Shown in pieces: positions 1 through 6,003 of a stretch of DNA of 6,785 nt. The translations under genes were made by a program, and so were the position numbers. The first letter of the stretch is position 1; every line of letters begins with the position of its first letter. Origin of the DNA: JBLIAZ01 sp047631875 (GTDB lineage Bacteria > Bacteroidota > Bacteroidia > Flavobacteriales_C > GCA-002722245); contig JBLIAZ010000144.1 of assembly GCA_047631875.1 (NCBI GenBank), forward strand, positions 1 through 6,785, written 5' to 3'. Below the pieces are notes generated by a model. That model did not search any database and was not told the origin of the DNA. It saw nothing but the letters and a program-made list of their open reading frames with translations.

Positions 1-528
1 GGAACTTACCTTTCCTGGTACAGAAACGGTCAAGTGGAGGATAGTTTAACCTACAACAATGGTCAGTTAACAGGTGTATCAGTTAAATACGATAAGCAAG
101 GAAGACTAAAAAGCAAGGAGACACTCATGAATGACACATTAATAGAAAGTTGGGATTTTTTCTATAAAAGGGGAGTCCTTGAAGAGGAACAATACCTGCA
201 CATCAACAAGGAAAGCAGAGAAATCCTCAAATACATCGAAGTGAAATCCTCTAGAAAGTACGTCACCTATGATGCTGAGGCAACATACAAAAACTTGAAC
301 TCTACAGGCTATTTATATAGGTACTACAGGAATGGCCAAAAATCCCTAGACCAGGAGGAGGTTAATGGCGTAGGTCACGGAAAACTCATTTTTTATTATA
401 AAAATGGAGAGGTAAAATCTGAATGCACATTGATAAACAACTTTAAAGATGGTAAGGAGCTGTTTTATAAGAAAGACGGAAGTGTAAAAAAGGTTATTCA
501 ATGGAAGTTAGGGGAAGAGGTAATTTGA
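1..528 (+). CDS. MORN_2/YwqK-type repeat protein, 5' end missing
   Basis: The reading frame is open from base 1, so the true start lies outside the window; the GTG at 34 is only an internal codon. About 175 residues are visible. They form degenerate repeats of roughly 22-25 residues with the pattern (W/Y)YxNGxxxxxxxYxNGxxxG. Clear copies are LSWYRNGQVEDSLTYNNGQ at the left edge, YRYYRNGQKSLDQEEVNG near visible residue 105, and IFYYKNGEVKSECTLINN just after it, with weaker units between and after. This is the MORN_2 repeat of proteins often named 'YwqK family antitoxin' or 'MORN repeat variant' in Bacteroidota. These repeats form beta-hairpin ladders, and a biochemical role is rarely known. 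The antitoxin label comes from one Bacillus protein and is not supported here by a toxin gene. The gene ends one base before the next gene and is probably cotranscribed with it. Family assignment is good; function is unknown. Confidence 0.8.
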   Translation, partial: GTYLSWYRNGQVEDSLTYNNGQLTGVSVKYDKQGRLKSKETLMNDTLIESWDFFYKRGVLEEEQYLHINKESREILKYIEVKSSRKYVTYDAEATYKNLNSTGYLYRYYRNGQKSLDQEEVNGVGHGKLIFYYKNGEVKSECTLINNFKDGKELFYKKDGSVKKVIQWKLGEEVI

Positions 529-529
529 G

Positions 530-1099
530 ATGATAGTGAAGCGTATTTTTATTATTTGTATGTTATTGAGCACCGCAGCTTATGGGCAGTGGGGGTGGAG
601 AATGGATTTTTATTCCGTAAAGGGAGGTGCTAATTGGAGTGAACAGTACAAGTTTGTACCCACACTTGGAGTTGAGTACTTGTCTGGTTATAATTCGTGC
701 ATAGCCCACAAGTTTTTTAGGGCGATAGGAACAAACATTGAATTGCACCCTGAAGTACTGGATATCCAACTTCAGGTAAAAGCAAATCCATTTCGGCACT
801 ACGGGACAGTTCCCATAAAACTAAGAACCACGTTACATGGTTATTTTTTGTTGGGAACCCATTATCGCAAACAACTGGGAGCAGGGTCCACAGTATTGTT
901 GAAGCCAGGAGTTGGCTTCGTTCTGTGGGATCGGACTATTAGGCAAATTAGTTTGCTGCCTGAGGTTAATGTCGGTTATGTTTTTAATGACAACATCACC
1001 GGTAAGCAGCCTTATTTGTTCGTAGAACTTCGGTTTGGGTTGTCATATCGAGATAAGAGGTCAAAAAAGGAGAATGATGAAGTTTTGACAGATGAATAA
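530..1099 (+). CDS. Small exported protein, probable outer-membrane beta-barrel
   Basis: This protein has 189 residues. Residues 1-19 form a Sec signal peptide: MIVKR, then a hydrophobic stretch IFIICMLLSTAA, then cleavage likely after AYG before QWGW. The mature part is rich in alternating aromatic/hydrophobic strands separated by short polar turns. Examples are VPIKLRTTLHGYFLLGTHYRKQ, STVLLKPGVGFVLWDR, LPEVNVGYVFND and PYLFVELRFGLSYRD, the pattern of a small (about eight-strand) outer-membrane barrel. A charged tail (residues 176-189) follows the last strand. There is no catalytic motif and no T9SS domain. The start ATG lies one base after the stop of the upstream gene, with a purine-rich GGGGAAGAGG at 511-520 that can serve as ribosome binding site. 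It overlaps the next gene by 8 bases. The barrel assignment rests on strand pattern only. A soluble periplasmic beta protein remains possible. Confidence 0.7.
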   Translation: MIVKRIFIICMLLSTAAYGQWGWRMDFYSVKGGANWSEQYKFVPTLGVEYLSGYNSCIAHKFFRAIGTNIELHPEVLDIQLQVKANPFRHYGTVPIKLRTTLHGYFLLGTHYRKQLGAGSTVLLKPGVGFVLWDRTIRQISLLPEVNVGYVFNDNITGKQPYLFVELRFGLSYRDKRSKKENDEVLTDE

Positions 1100-1856
1100 T
1101 AAAACGAGAATCATAAAAGAGGTTAGGTTTTTAGGGATTCCTATTTTTAAAAAGGTAAGAACGGTTGGGAAAGAGCTGAAGTTAAATGAATCTCATGAAT
1201 CTGTTCTGAATCCAAGCATATCCGTGTTTGGAAAGGCTCCTGGTTTTTTGGAAGGTCTTATGTCGGTTTTCAACGATGCGGAATGGATTGAGAAAGCGAG
1301 CGTACTTATTGAGTTGGCATTTTATAATTTGGTGTTGTCTCAACACCTAAAAGTAAACATGTGCATGACAAGAGTGAGTTATTTTTACTTTTTGTCGTTT
1401 AAATATGTTGCTATTGAAGTAGACCTGATTTCATCAGATAAAACTGGAGACTTTTTGTCAAATGTGATCATAAACCAGTTACAGAGAATAATAAAATCAG
1501 GTACGAAAACAATTGAGATAAAATTTGTCATTAACAATCTCTTAGATTTTTTTATTGGTAAATACGATGTAAACTCTCCAGGTAAAGTTTTTGTAAATGA
1601 GTACTTGGTTGAGCATTCCAAAGCACACAAAGAGATAAGATGCAGGGCACGTTTGGGGTGGCATAATCAGGTAAAAAGCATTGAAATATTATTTGAAAGC
1701 GGGAAGCGGAACGATCTGGAATCCCAGTACTTATTATTGAAAAAACAAATGGTGGAGCAGAGGAGAAAATCCTTGACTTTTAGGAATTATGACATCGAGA
1801 TACGTCAAAAAATTCACCGTGAATTTAAGAGCAGGGTTATATCAGATAGAAATTAA
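1092..1856 (+). CDS. Conserved-looking protein of unknown function, 254 residues
   Basis: I do not recognise this protein. It has no signal peptide and no convincing membrane segment, so it is probably cytoplasmic. The N-terminus is basic and contains VRFLGIPIFKKVR (residues 11-23). Similar FLGIPIxKK stretches occur at the start of some Bacteroidota surface-polysaccharide proteins, but this is a weak hint. The middle (residues about 65-200) alternates predicted helices and strands, for example WIEKASVLIELAFYNLVLSQ, YVAIEVDLISS and TIEIKFVINNLLDFFIG. The last 45 residues are highly charged and probably helical (SQYLLLKKQMVEQRRK, IEIRQKIHREFKSRVI), possibly a coiled coil or nucleic-acid/protein contact surface. 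The ATG at 1092 is the first possible start after an in-frame TGA at 1086-1088. It overlaps the upstream gene by 8 bases, so translation is probably coupled. The ORF has ordinary coding character for this AT-rich genome. It converges on the deacetylase gene, 80 bases away. Confidence 0.75.
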   Translation: MNNKTRIIKEVRFLGIPIFKKVRTVGKELKLNESHESVLNPSISVFGKAPGFLEGLMSVFNDAEWIEKASVLIELAFYNLVLSQHLKVNMCMTRVSYFYFLSFKYVAIEVDLISSDKTGDFLSNVIINQLQRIIKSGTKTIEIKFVINNLLDFFIGKYDVNSPGKVFVNEYLVEHSKAHKEIRCRARLGWHNQVKSIEILFESGKRNDLESQYLLLKKQMVEQRRKSLTFRNYDIEIRQKIHREFKSRVISDRN

Positions 1857-1865
1857 ATTAGGGGA

Positions 1866-1920
1866 ATTGCTCACTGCAATCTTGAGTCCACGTGGGTCAA
1901 TTTGAGAGGTACATCAAATT
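1866..1920. terminator. Weak hairpins between convergent genes
   Basis: The 80-base gap between two converging genes holds two small perfect inverted repeats. One is ATTGC/GCAAT around TCACT (1866-1880). The other is AATTTGA/TCAAATT around an 8-base loop (1899-1920), followed on the + strand by CAATTTT. The position suits a bidirectional terminator, but the stems are short and AT-rich and the T tract is poor, so the assignment is tentative. Confidence 0.3.
1884..1905 (+). repeat. 22-base direct repeat, copy 1 (downstream of deacetylase gene)
   Basis: This stretch begins GAGTCC and ends with GGGTCAATTTGA. It matches 4665-4686 at 18 of 22 positions in the same orientation without gaps. The differences are at repeat positions 7, 8, 10 and 17. 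It lies 31 bases beyond the stop codon of the deacetylase gene, overlaps the weak hairpin at 1899-1920, and has the palindrome CCACGTGG at its centre. It may be a degenerate copy of a dispersed intergenic repeat. Confidence 0.45.
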
Positions 1921-1936
1921 CAATTTTAACCACCTT

Positions 1937-4585
1937 CTACTTCCCAGTACAAACTAATTTAACCTGCTGCTTATTTGTTGGTGTGTAAATAGTTAAAAAG
2001 TAAATTCCGTTCGATAAATCAAGATTACCATAGTATAAATCGTTTGATCCAGCATTGAAATGAACGTTTTGCCTAAAAATTATTTTTCCCGACATGTCAG
2101 TTAATATAACAGATCCCTCTTGCTCTTTGTTTGAATCTACTTTGCCAGAAATGAAACTACTGATCGGATTAACAAAGGATGTTGTTAACTGATTAGCAAG
2201 TTCATTGACACTGACAGTGCAGTCTCTCACATGAATTTTTTCGCTCACAGTTACTATTTTCCCTGTTGAGGTAGTAACCTCTATGGTAACTGTTTTTGTT
2301 CCAGCAGAAGTGTAACTCAGAGGCATCGGTAATTCATCATCAGTTAAAGTGTCAGAAACTGTAGAGGCAGCATCAAATGTCCATTTAAATTGAGCACCAA
2401 TTAAACCAGGAATAGAATGATTCCAAACGTTGAATGTTTGATTTATGCACACGGTGTCAGGCAGTACAATGTTAGCTATCAACGAATCCATCTCACATTT
2501 TTCTCCAATTGAAATCCAATCGACGTCTACATGTCCATCAAATTGCTTGTTTACAAATTGCCCAAAGCTGTTTGTAAATGAAAAACCTTTATAACCACCA
2601 TTGATACTCATCTTTAAGTATGCAATTTGGGTAGAATCTAAATTGGTTACAGGAGATGACCATTCGTAGTAAAACAAAGTAGAAAAGTCTACTTCAAAGT
2701 TTTGATATTCCGTTGTTACATCTATATAAGCGGTTTGATTTATTGTAATTCCAGCGGTAGAATTTCCAGCAGTGTCTGCCAGGCTAAATGCCAAACGACA
2801 AGTGTCACTAGCTTTGGCTCTAATTTTAAGTACTGGGAAATGCAATGGATCACTAAAATCCAATGGCGCTAGCTGTGTCGTGTCCGAGATGCTGTCATTG
2901 AACCACCATCCAACCCAGAACCACTGGTCTGCAATGGTGTCACTTGTGGTGATTCTAAAAGCATCATTTACAATGGCAGCCGAGTAGTCACAATAACAAC
3001 CGACGTAATTCCAATCAAATTCATCGTTGAAATCTTCTCGATAAATGTCGCATACGCCCATAGCTGCAACCTCGATATAATCCGTTTTGGTCATGATCCC
3101 AGGCCCAACGGATCCAGTTGCGGTCAACGAAACAGATTTTAAACCTGAAGTTGAATACGATACCTTAATAGGACCGGCTCCATAAAGACCAGGACTTAAA
3201 CTTGCACCCACTCCAAAATCCCAATAAAACGTCTCACCTCCATACAAATTAGTGGACGTACTAGTGAAGGTAATTTCTTTGTTTAAAAATTCTTTGAGGG
3301 TGCTTGTTGTAAAATCAGCTTCAGGAACCCCACAAACACCAGTGATGGTAACGGTAGTTTTTATGCTGTAGTTTGGGCATCCACTTAAGGATACTATTGA
3401 ATAAAATTCACCACTTTCCATCACAGCTATTTTATTGGTATCAGTACCAAATGACAACCCGTTTTTAAACCAAGCATAATTGTAATTCGAATTATAATGC
3501 GCTTCAATAATTACACTGTCTGGAGTGCAAAACGTGGTGGAACCAATTACTACAATTGAGTCTGATGGTTGAACACAATTTACTACGTCAAATAGAATGT
3601 CTCCTCCATCAGGTAAGGCATTGAAAACAATGGAGTCGTTTATTATTTGAAATGGGATTGCGATGCTGTTTTGATAAGCAGCCAAAACCCCTGTGATCGG
3701 TGAAGGAATAGCTAGTTTAATTGATAATTCATGGTTGTAAATGGAGTCGGTAAGAGCATCGGTTAAAGTCAGTGACCATGTATTGCCAATGGCAAAAGGT
3801 GCTGATTTAGTGGTTAATAGCGCTCCTTTTTTCTCACGATGATATTTGATTGCTTGCTCAAAAGTAGCAATCCAAATGTTGGATTCATGACCTTTTAAAG
3901 TGTCCAAAAACATGTCGAACTCTGGTAGTCCTATGTTGTCAAACCCTCCGGCAGTTCCCACGTTGTGAAACATGTAAGTCATCAGCCCACCGTAAGTCAT
4001 TACTTTTTGGAAGGTGGAGTCATATCCAATCATGTTGTTACTCATGTGGATGGTATTAACCTGATAGTATGCTCTATCAGTTTGTGCGAAATCATAAAAG
4101 TAAGCGGTGTCATTTATGGGTTGCGTGACAGCACGAGCGCCAATGTGTGTTTTTGCAATGGTATCTTGAATGTAAAAAAAGGAGGAATCAATTTCTCCGC
4201 CTTCACCATATGGATAAGCCAGGGTGTTAATTTGAGTTCCCAGTACTGTTGCTAAAACTTGTTGAAAATCTGTGATTTCACTCTTTAATAGATTGGTGTC
4301 TAAAGTCGGTAAATGTAAATGACCTAAAGTATGGTTTGAGACTTCGTGCCCGTTTGAAATAGCATTTACAGCCCACGAGTAATTCCCCATTTTATTGATA
4401 AAGAAAGTGCCGACTAACCTTTTAGAGTTAAGGGCAGGAATTACATTGTTAGGGTGATCAGGGTTTCCGTCGTCAAAAGTTAAGCAAACAGTTCCTTTTT
4501 TAAAGTTGTACCAATTTGCAATTTCGTAGTCTTGTGCAATTCCTAAAAGAGGTATTATAGTCAGTAGTGAAATTAGTTTTTTCAT
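1937..4585 (-). CDS. Secreted polysaccharide deacetylase (NodB) with PKD domains and T9SS sorting domain
   Basis: The protein has 882 residues. Residues 1-17 are a signal peptide (MKKLISLLTIIPLLGIA, cleaved before QDY). Residues about 28-250 form a NodB/carbohydrate esterase 4 domain. Its motifs are TFDDG (36-40; D38 predicted catalytic base, D39 metal ligand), NHTLGH (84-89; H85 and H89 metal ligands), AYPYG (123-127), FH (206-207) and IWIATFEQAIKYHREKK (237-253). All key residues are present, so activity is expected: metal-dependent removal of N- or O-acetyl groups from a polysaccharide. The substrate (chitin, xylan, a matrix or algal glycan) cannot be told. Then follow a beta-sandwich linker (about 255-335), an Ig-like segment (337-415), PKD domain 1 (421-506, FYWDFG), a jelly-roll carbohydrate-binding-like domain (about 512-695, starting REDFND and ending DVDWISIG), PKD domain 2 (700-787, FKWTFD) and a T9SS type A sorting domain (about 800-882). 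The protein should cross the inner membrane by Sec and be secreted or surface-anchored by T9SS. It is far longer than a bare NodB enzyme (about 200-300 residues). The start is an ATG directly followed by the signal peptide. Confidence 0.93.
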   Translation of the reverse strand: MKKLISLLTIIPLLGIAQDYEIANWYNFKKGTVCLTFDDGNPDHPNNVIPALNSKRLVGTFFINKMGNYSWAVNAISNGHEVSNHTLGHLHLPTLDTNLLKSEITDFQQVLATVLGTQINTLAYPYGEGGEIDSSFFYIQDTIAKTHIGARAVTQPINDTAYFYDFAQTDRAYYQVNTIHMSNNMIGYDSTFQKVMTYGGLMTYMFHNVGTAGGFDNIGLPEFDMFLDTLKGHESNIWIATFEQAIKYHREKKGALLTTKSAPFAIGNTWSLTLTDALTDSIYNHELSIKLAIPSPITGVLAAYQNSIAIPFQIINDSIVFNALPDGGDILFDVVNCVQPSDSIVVIGSTTFCTPDSVIIEAHYNSNYNYAWFKNGLSFGTDTNKIAVMESGEFYSIVSLSGCPNYSIKTTVTITGVCGVPEADFTTSTLKEFLNKEITFTSTSTNLYGGETFYWDFGVGASLSPGLYGAGPIKVSYSTSGLKSVSLTATGSVGPGIMTKTDYIEVAAMGVCDIYREDFNDEFDWNYVGCYCDYSAAIVNDAFRITTSDTIADQWFWVGWWFNDSISDTTQLAPLDFSDPLHFPVLKIRAKASDTCRLAFSLADTAGNSTAGITINQTAYIDVTTEYQNFEVDFSTLFYYEWSSPVTNLDSTQIAYLKMSINGGYKGFSFTNSFGQFVNKQFDGHVDVDWISIGEKCEMDSLIANIVLPDTVCINQTFNVWNHSIPGLIGAQFKWTFDAASTVSDTLTDDELPMPLSYTSAGTKTVTIEVTTSTGKIVTVSEKIHVRDCTVSVNELANQLTTSFVNPISSFISGKVDSNKEQEGSVILTDMSGKIIFRQNVHFNAGSNDLYYGNLDLSNGIYFLTIYTPTNKQQVKLVCTGK

Positions 4586-4590
4586 GATAC

Positions 4591-4598
4591 CAAAAGTA
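4591..4598 (-). promoter_or_regulatory. Possible Bacteroidota -7 promoter element of the deacetylase gene
   Basis: On the minus strand this reads TACTTTTG, a full match to the Bacteroidota primary sigma -7 consensus TAnnTTTG. It ends only five bases before the ATG, so a transcript starting from it would be almost leaderless. No good TTTG -33 element sits about 20 bases upstream. A second, imperfect element, TACTTTTT (4612-4619), has TTG 22 bases upstream (4642-4644) and would give a leader of about 20 bases. Either could be the real promoter. Confidence 0.35.
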
Positions 4599-4664
4599 TT
4601 AATTCTACTTAAAAAAGTAAGGGGAGGAGTAGTTTTTTTTGCAAGAATTGTTCCCTTCGGTCAC

Positions 4665-4686
4665 GAGTCCCAGCGGGTCATTTTGA
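4665..4686 (+). repeat. 22-base direct repeat, copy 2 (upstream of deacetylase gene)
   Basis: This stretch begins GAGTCCCAGCGGGTCA and ends TTTTGA. It matches 1884-1905 at 18 of 22 positions in the same orientation. It lies 79 bases upstream of the deacetylase start codon and runs into the left arm of the hairpin at 4685. The two copies bracket the deacetylase gene and nothing else. Confidence 0.45.
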
Positions 4687-4731
4687 AGATGAAAAGCTGA
4701 ATCTGCTGCGCATCTTCCTTTTTTTGTTTTT
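4685..4731 (+). terminator. Rho-independent-type terminator reading rightwards
   Basis: The arms GAAGATG (4685-4691) and CATCTTC (4711-4717) form a 7-base-pair stem. A nested AGC/GCT pairing (4695-4697 with 4705-4707) lies in the loop. The run TTTTTTTGTTTTT (4719-4731) follows directly on the + strand. No + strand gene lies just upstream, so it would stop transcription antisense to the deacetylase gene or read-through from the cluster at 1-1856. It faces the terminator at 4772-4818. Confidence 0.5.
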
Positions 4732-4790
4732 AATATTTCATTTCATTTCACTCAAGCGAGCTTGGTTCACTAAATATTAAAAACAAAAAA
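4720..4790. repeat. Perfect 19-base inverted repeat around a 33-base spacer
   Basis: TTTTTTGTTTTTAATATTT at 4720-4738 is the exact reverse complement of 4772-4790. Each arm is also the T-rich trailer of one of the two facing terminator hairpins. The spacer 4739-4771 contains a further small palindrome, CAAGC-GA-GCTTG. Confidence 0.85.
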
Positions 4791-4818
4791 GCCCGATAAC
4801 TTCCGTTATCAGGCTTTT
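4772..4818 (-). terminator. Strong terminator reading leftwards, upstream of the deacetylase gene
   Basis: On the minus strand the hairpin is GCCTGATAAC-GGAA-GTTATCGGGC (4791-4814; one A-C mismatch). It is extended by AAAA/TTTT pairs and followed by CTTTTTTGTTTTTAATATTT. It sits about 110 bases beyond the stop of the broken cargo gene and would end transcription from the right before the deacetylase gene. The flanking TTTT on the other side could allow weak bidirectional action. Confidence 0.8.
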
Positions 4819-4927
4819 CATCCCTCTGTACCCGAGACGGGTGAAATGTCGAACTTTTTGAGGGAAGATTTAGCTTCGATACTAAGCTCTTAGCAAGGAA
4901 TGTCGCGTTAAGTCTCTTAATTCTAAA

Positions 4928-5764
4928 CTACAATAGAATAAATTTTATGGAATTAGATTCCAATTTGGAAGTTAATTTTATACAATACACACCACTTGTA
5001 AGCCCTTCAATATTAATTTCTGTATTGCCTTTTACATGGTCATTGTAGACTTCTTGTCCTGTAGAATTAATAATTGAATTTGAATAATCTTCACTATTCG
5101 AATTTGATGATTTAATCATGAATATTTCATTGTTCGGATTTGGAAACAAAGTGAATTCAATGTTTTCATTTTTGTCATCAAATGACGTAATGATCTGATT
5201 GTTGCAAAAATTATCTGTATAATTTGTTTTTCCATCAACTTCAGAATTACTAACTAAAATTTCTTCAGTTATGGTGTTTACCAAGGAAAACTCACCATTT
5301 TCCACTCCTCCTGATGGACATGATATTTTTGTAAAAATTTGAGGGTAGTTTTCACCAGGAATGTAATTAGACATAGAGCCGTTTTGTATACCTCCTATTT
5401 TTAATATAAATAGCGAGTAAACACCAGATTGAAAAATCTTTGAGTATACATATGAAATTGACTGTTTGTTGTCCAATAATATTTATTCTATGTTAAATTG
5501 CGATGAGCACCAATCCAAGCGAAATGGATTTGATATTGTAAAATCATAACATGAATCACTTGGTAAACAAAAATCTTGACTGATATAATCTTGACCTGCA
5601 TTTTTTGTATGTCGACTGATGATAACACTGTGTCTGCATTTGCAGCAAGTCCACAACAGACATGATATGGAAATGGGGAGGCCTAAATTTAGGATACAAG
5701 TTTTAATGCTAACCATATTCCATCTAAAAATTAAAAGGAAATTTACCTCAATTTTCTTCACCAC
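4928..5764 (-). pseudogene. Probable decayed T9SS cargo gene with in-frame stop
   Basis: Two open stretches share one frame: 5764-5483 (93 codons) and 5476-4928 (182 codons from a TTG, or downstream of the stop). They are separated by a single TAA (5483-5485) and two codons. The downstream piece ends with a T9SS type A sorting domain (about its residues 106-182: FTLFPNPNNEIFMIKSS, then INSTGQEVYNDHV, then LTSGVYCIKLTS). The upstream piece contains AGQDYISQDFCLPSDSCYDFTISNPF, which resembles the CLPxGCYxFTIxDSYGDG module common in Bacteroidota T9SS cargo. Upstream of it, another frame reads ANADTVLSSVDIQ, which would complete the module if one base were removed near 5647 and one A added in the run at 5601-5606. 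No credible signal peptide is visible; the only upstream starts are a GTG at 5764 just after a stop and an ATG within the ORF. The DNA is markedly AT-rich. I read this as an eroding gene. If the stop were an assembly error, it could be a live small secreted protein. Alternatively only the 182-codon part is expressed. Confidence 0.6.
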
Positions 5765-5813
5765 TTAAGACCTCAAGAAATAGGTTCGAAAACAGCTCCG
5801 TAAGGTTAACGAA

Positions 5814-5856
5814 GAAAGCAAGCCCATCGATTAGTATAATCGGTGGGCTTGCTTTC
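5814..5856 (-). terminator. Long hairpin terminator downstream of the LRR gene
   Basis: Two 19-base arms, 5814-5832 and 5838-5856, pair except at one position and enclose a 5-base loop. One arm reads GAAAGCAAGCCCATCGATT on the + strand. On the minus strand the stem ends in GGGCTTGCTTTC followed by TTCGTT, a modest T-rich end. It lies about 150 bases past the stop of the LRR protein gene and just before the broken cargo gene, so it probably closes the LRR transcript. The 239-base gap (5765-6003) holds no ORF worth calling. Confidence 0.6.
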
Positions 5857-5924
5857 GGAATTCGTGATCGCCAAGTCAGACGGAGTCAGTCTTGCAATCT
5901 ATTTATAGTGGTCTTTTTTGTTTT

Positions 5925-5953
5925 CCGCCAAGACGAGAACGAAAGTTCGAACC
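5925..5953. repeat. GC-richer intergenic motif next to a T tract
   Basis: The + strand reads CCGCCAAGACGAGAACGAAA and then GTTCGAACC, directly after CTTTTTTGTTTT (5913-5924). It contains the tetraloop-type hairpin GAAC-GAAA-GTTC (5937-5948). Parts of it (AGACG, then GAAA, GT and CGAAC) recur in order at 4834-4854 in the other intergenic block, also close to a terminator. CGCCAAG also occurs at about 5869. It is probably dispersed intergenic repeat sequence, and the similarity is loose. Confidence 0.3.
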
Positions 5954-6003
5954 GAGGAGGTTTGATATTAAATAGCAGTTTTTCAATCTCTACTGAGTCA
6001 GCT

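Larger units (their letters stand above)
4586..4927. other. Intergenic block with opposed terminators and repeats, no gene
   Basis: These 342 bases between the deacetylase start and the end of the upstream broken gene contain no plausible ORF. From left to right on the + strand they hold promoter-like elements (4591-4644), a 22-base repeat copy (4665-4686), a + strand terminator-type hairpin (4685-4730), a short spacer with the inverted repeat CAAGC-GA-GCTTG (about 4753-4764), a minus-strand terminator (4772-4818), and a GC-richer piece with a small hairpin around CCCGAGACGGG (4831-4841). Its GC-rich blocks and its similarity to other intergenic stretches of this window suggest dispersed intergenic repeat material rather than a gene relic. 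Confidence 0.5.

Noticed and set aside
34..36. GTG at 34 as start of the first gene
   Set aside because: The frame continues open to base 1 and already encodes a MORN_2 unit there (TYLSWYRNGQ), so the gene is truncated by the window and GTG is internal.
563..1630. Minus-strand open frames across the left cluster (563-799, 1385-1630)
   Set aside because: They are antisense to genes with clear features and overlaps, and the proteins look like random translation.
1..1856. Toxin-antitoxin system suggested by the YwqK name
   Set aside because: Neither neighbour resembles a toxin: one is an exported barrel-like protein and the other has no nuclease or other toxin motif that I can see. MORN_2 proteins in Bacteroidota usually lack toxin partners.
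1884..1900. tRNA-like GAGTCC...GGGTCA end at both 22-base repeat copies
   Set aside because: There is no upstream cloverleaf arm and no acceptor-stem partner. It is treated as an intergenic repeat instead.
3965..4255. Open frames on the strand opposite the deacetylase (also 2772-2987)
   Set aside because: They are shadows of the well-supported NodB/PKD gene, with no family resemblance or separate start context.
4720..4790. Insertion-sequence ends or transposon remnant
   Set aside because: The 19-base inverted arms are low-complexity terminator trailers with only 33 bases between them. There is no transposase fragment and no target-site duplication that I can see.
4831..4854. tRNA 3'-end remnant (GTTCGAC and CCCGTCTCGGGTA on the minus strand)
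   Set aside because: No T-stem pairing forms around GTTCGAC, and no anticodon or D arm is found beside it.
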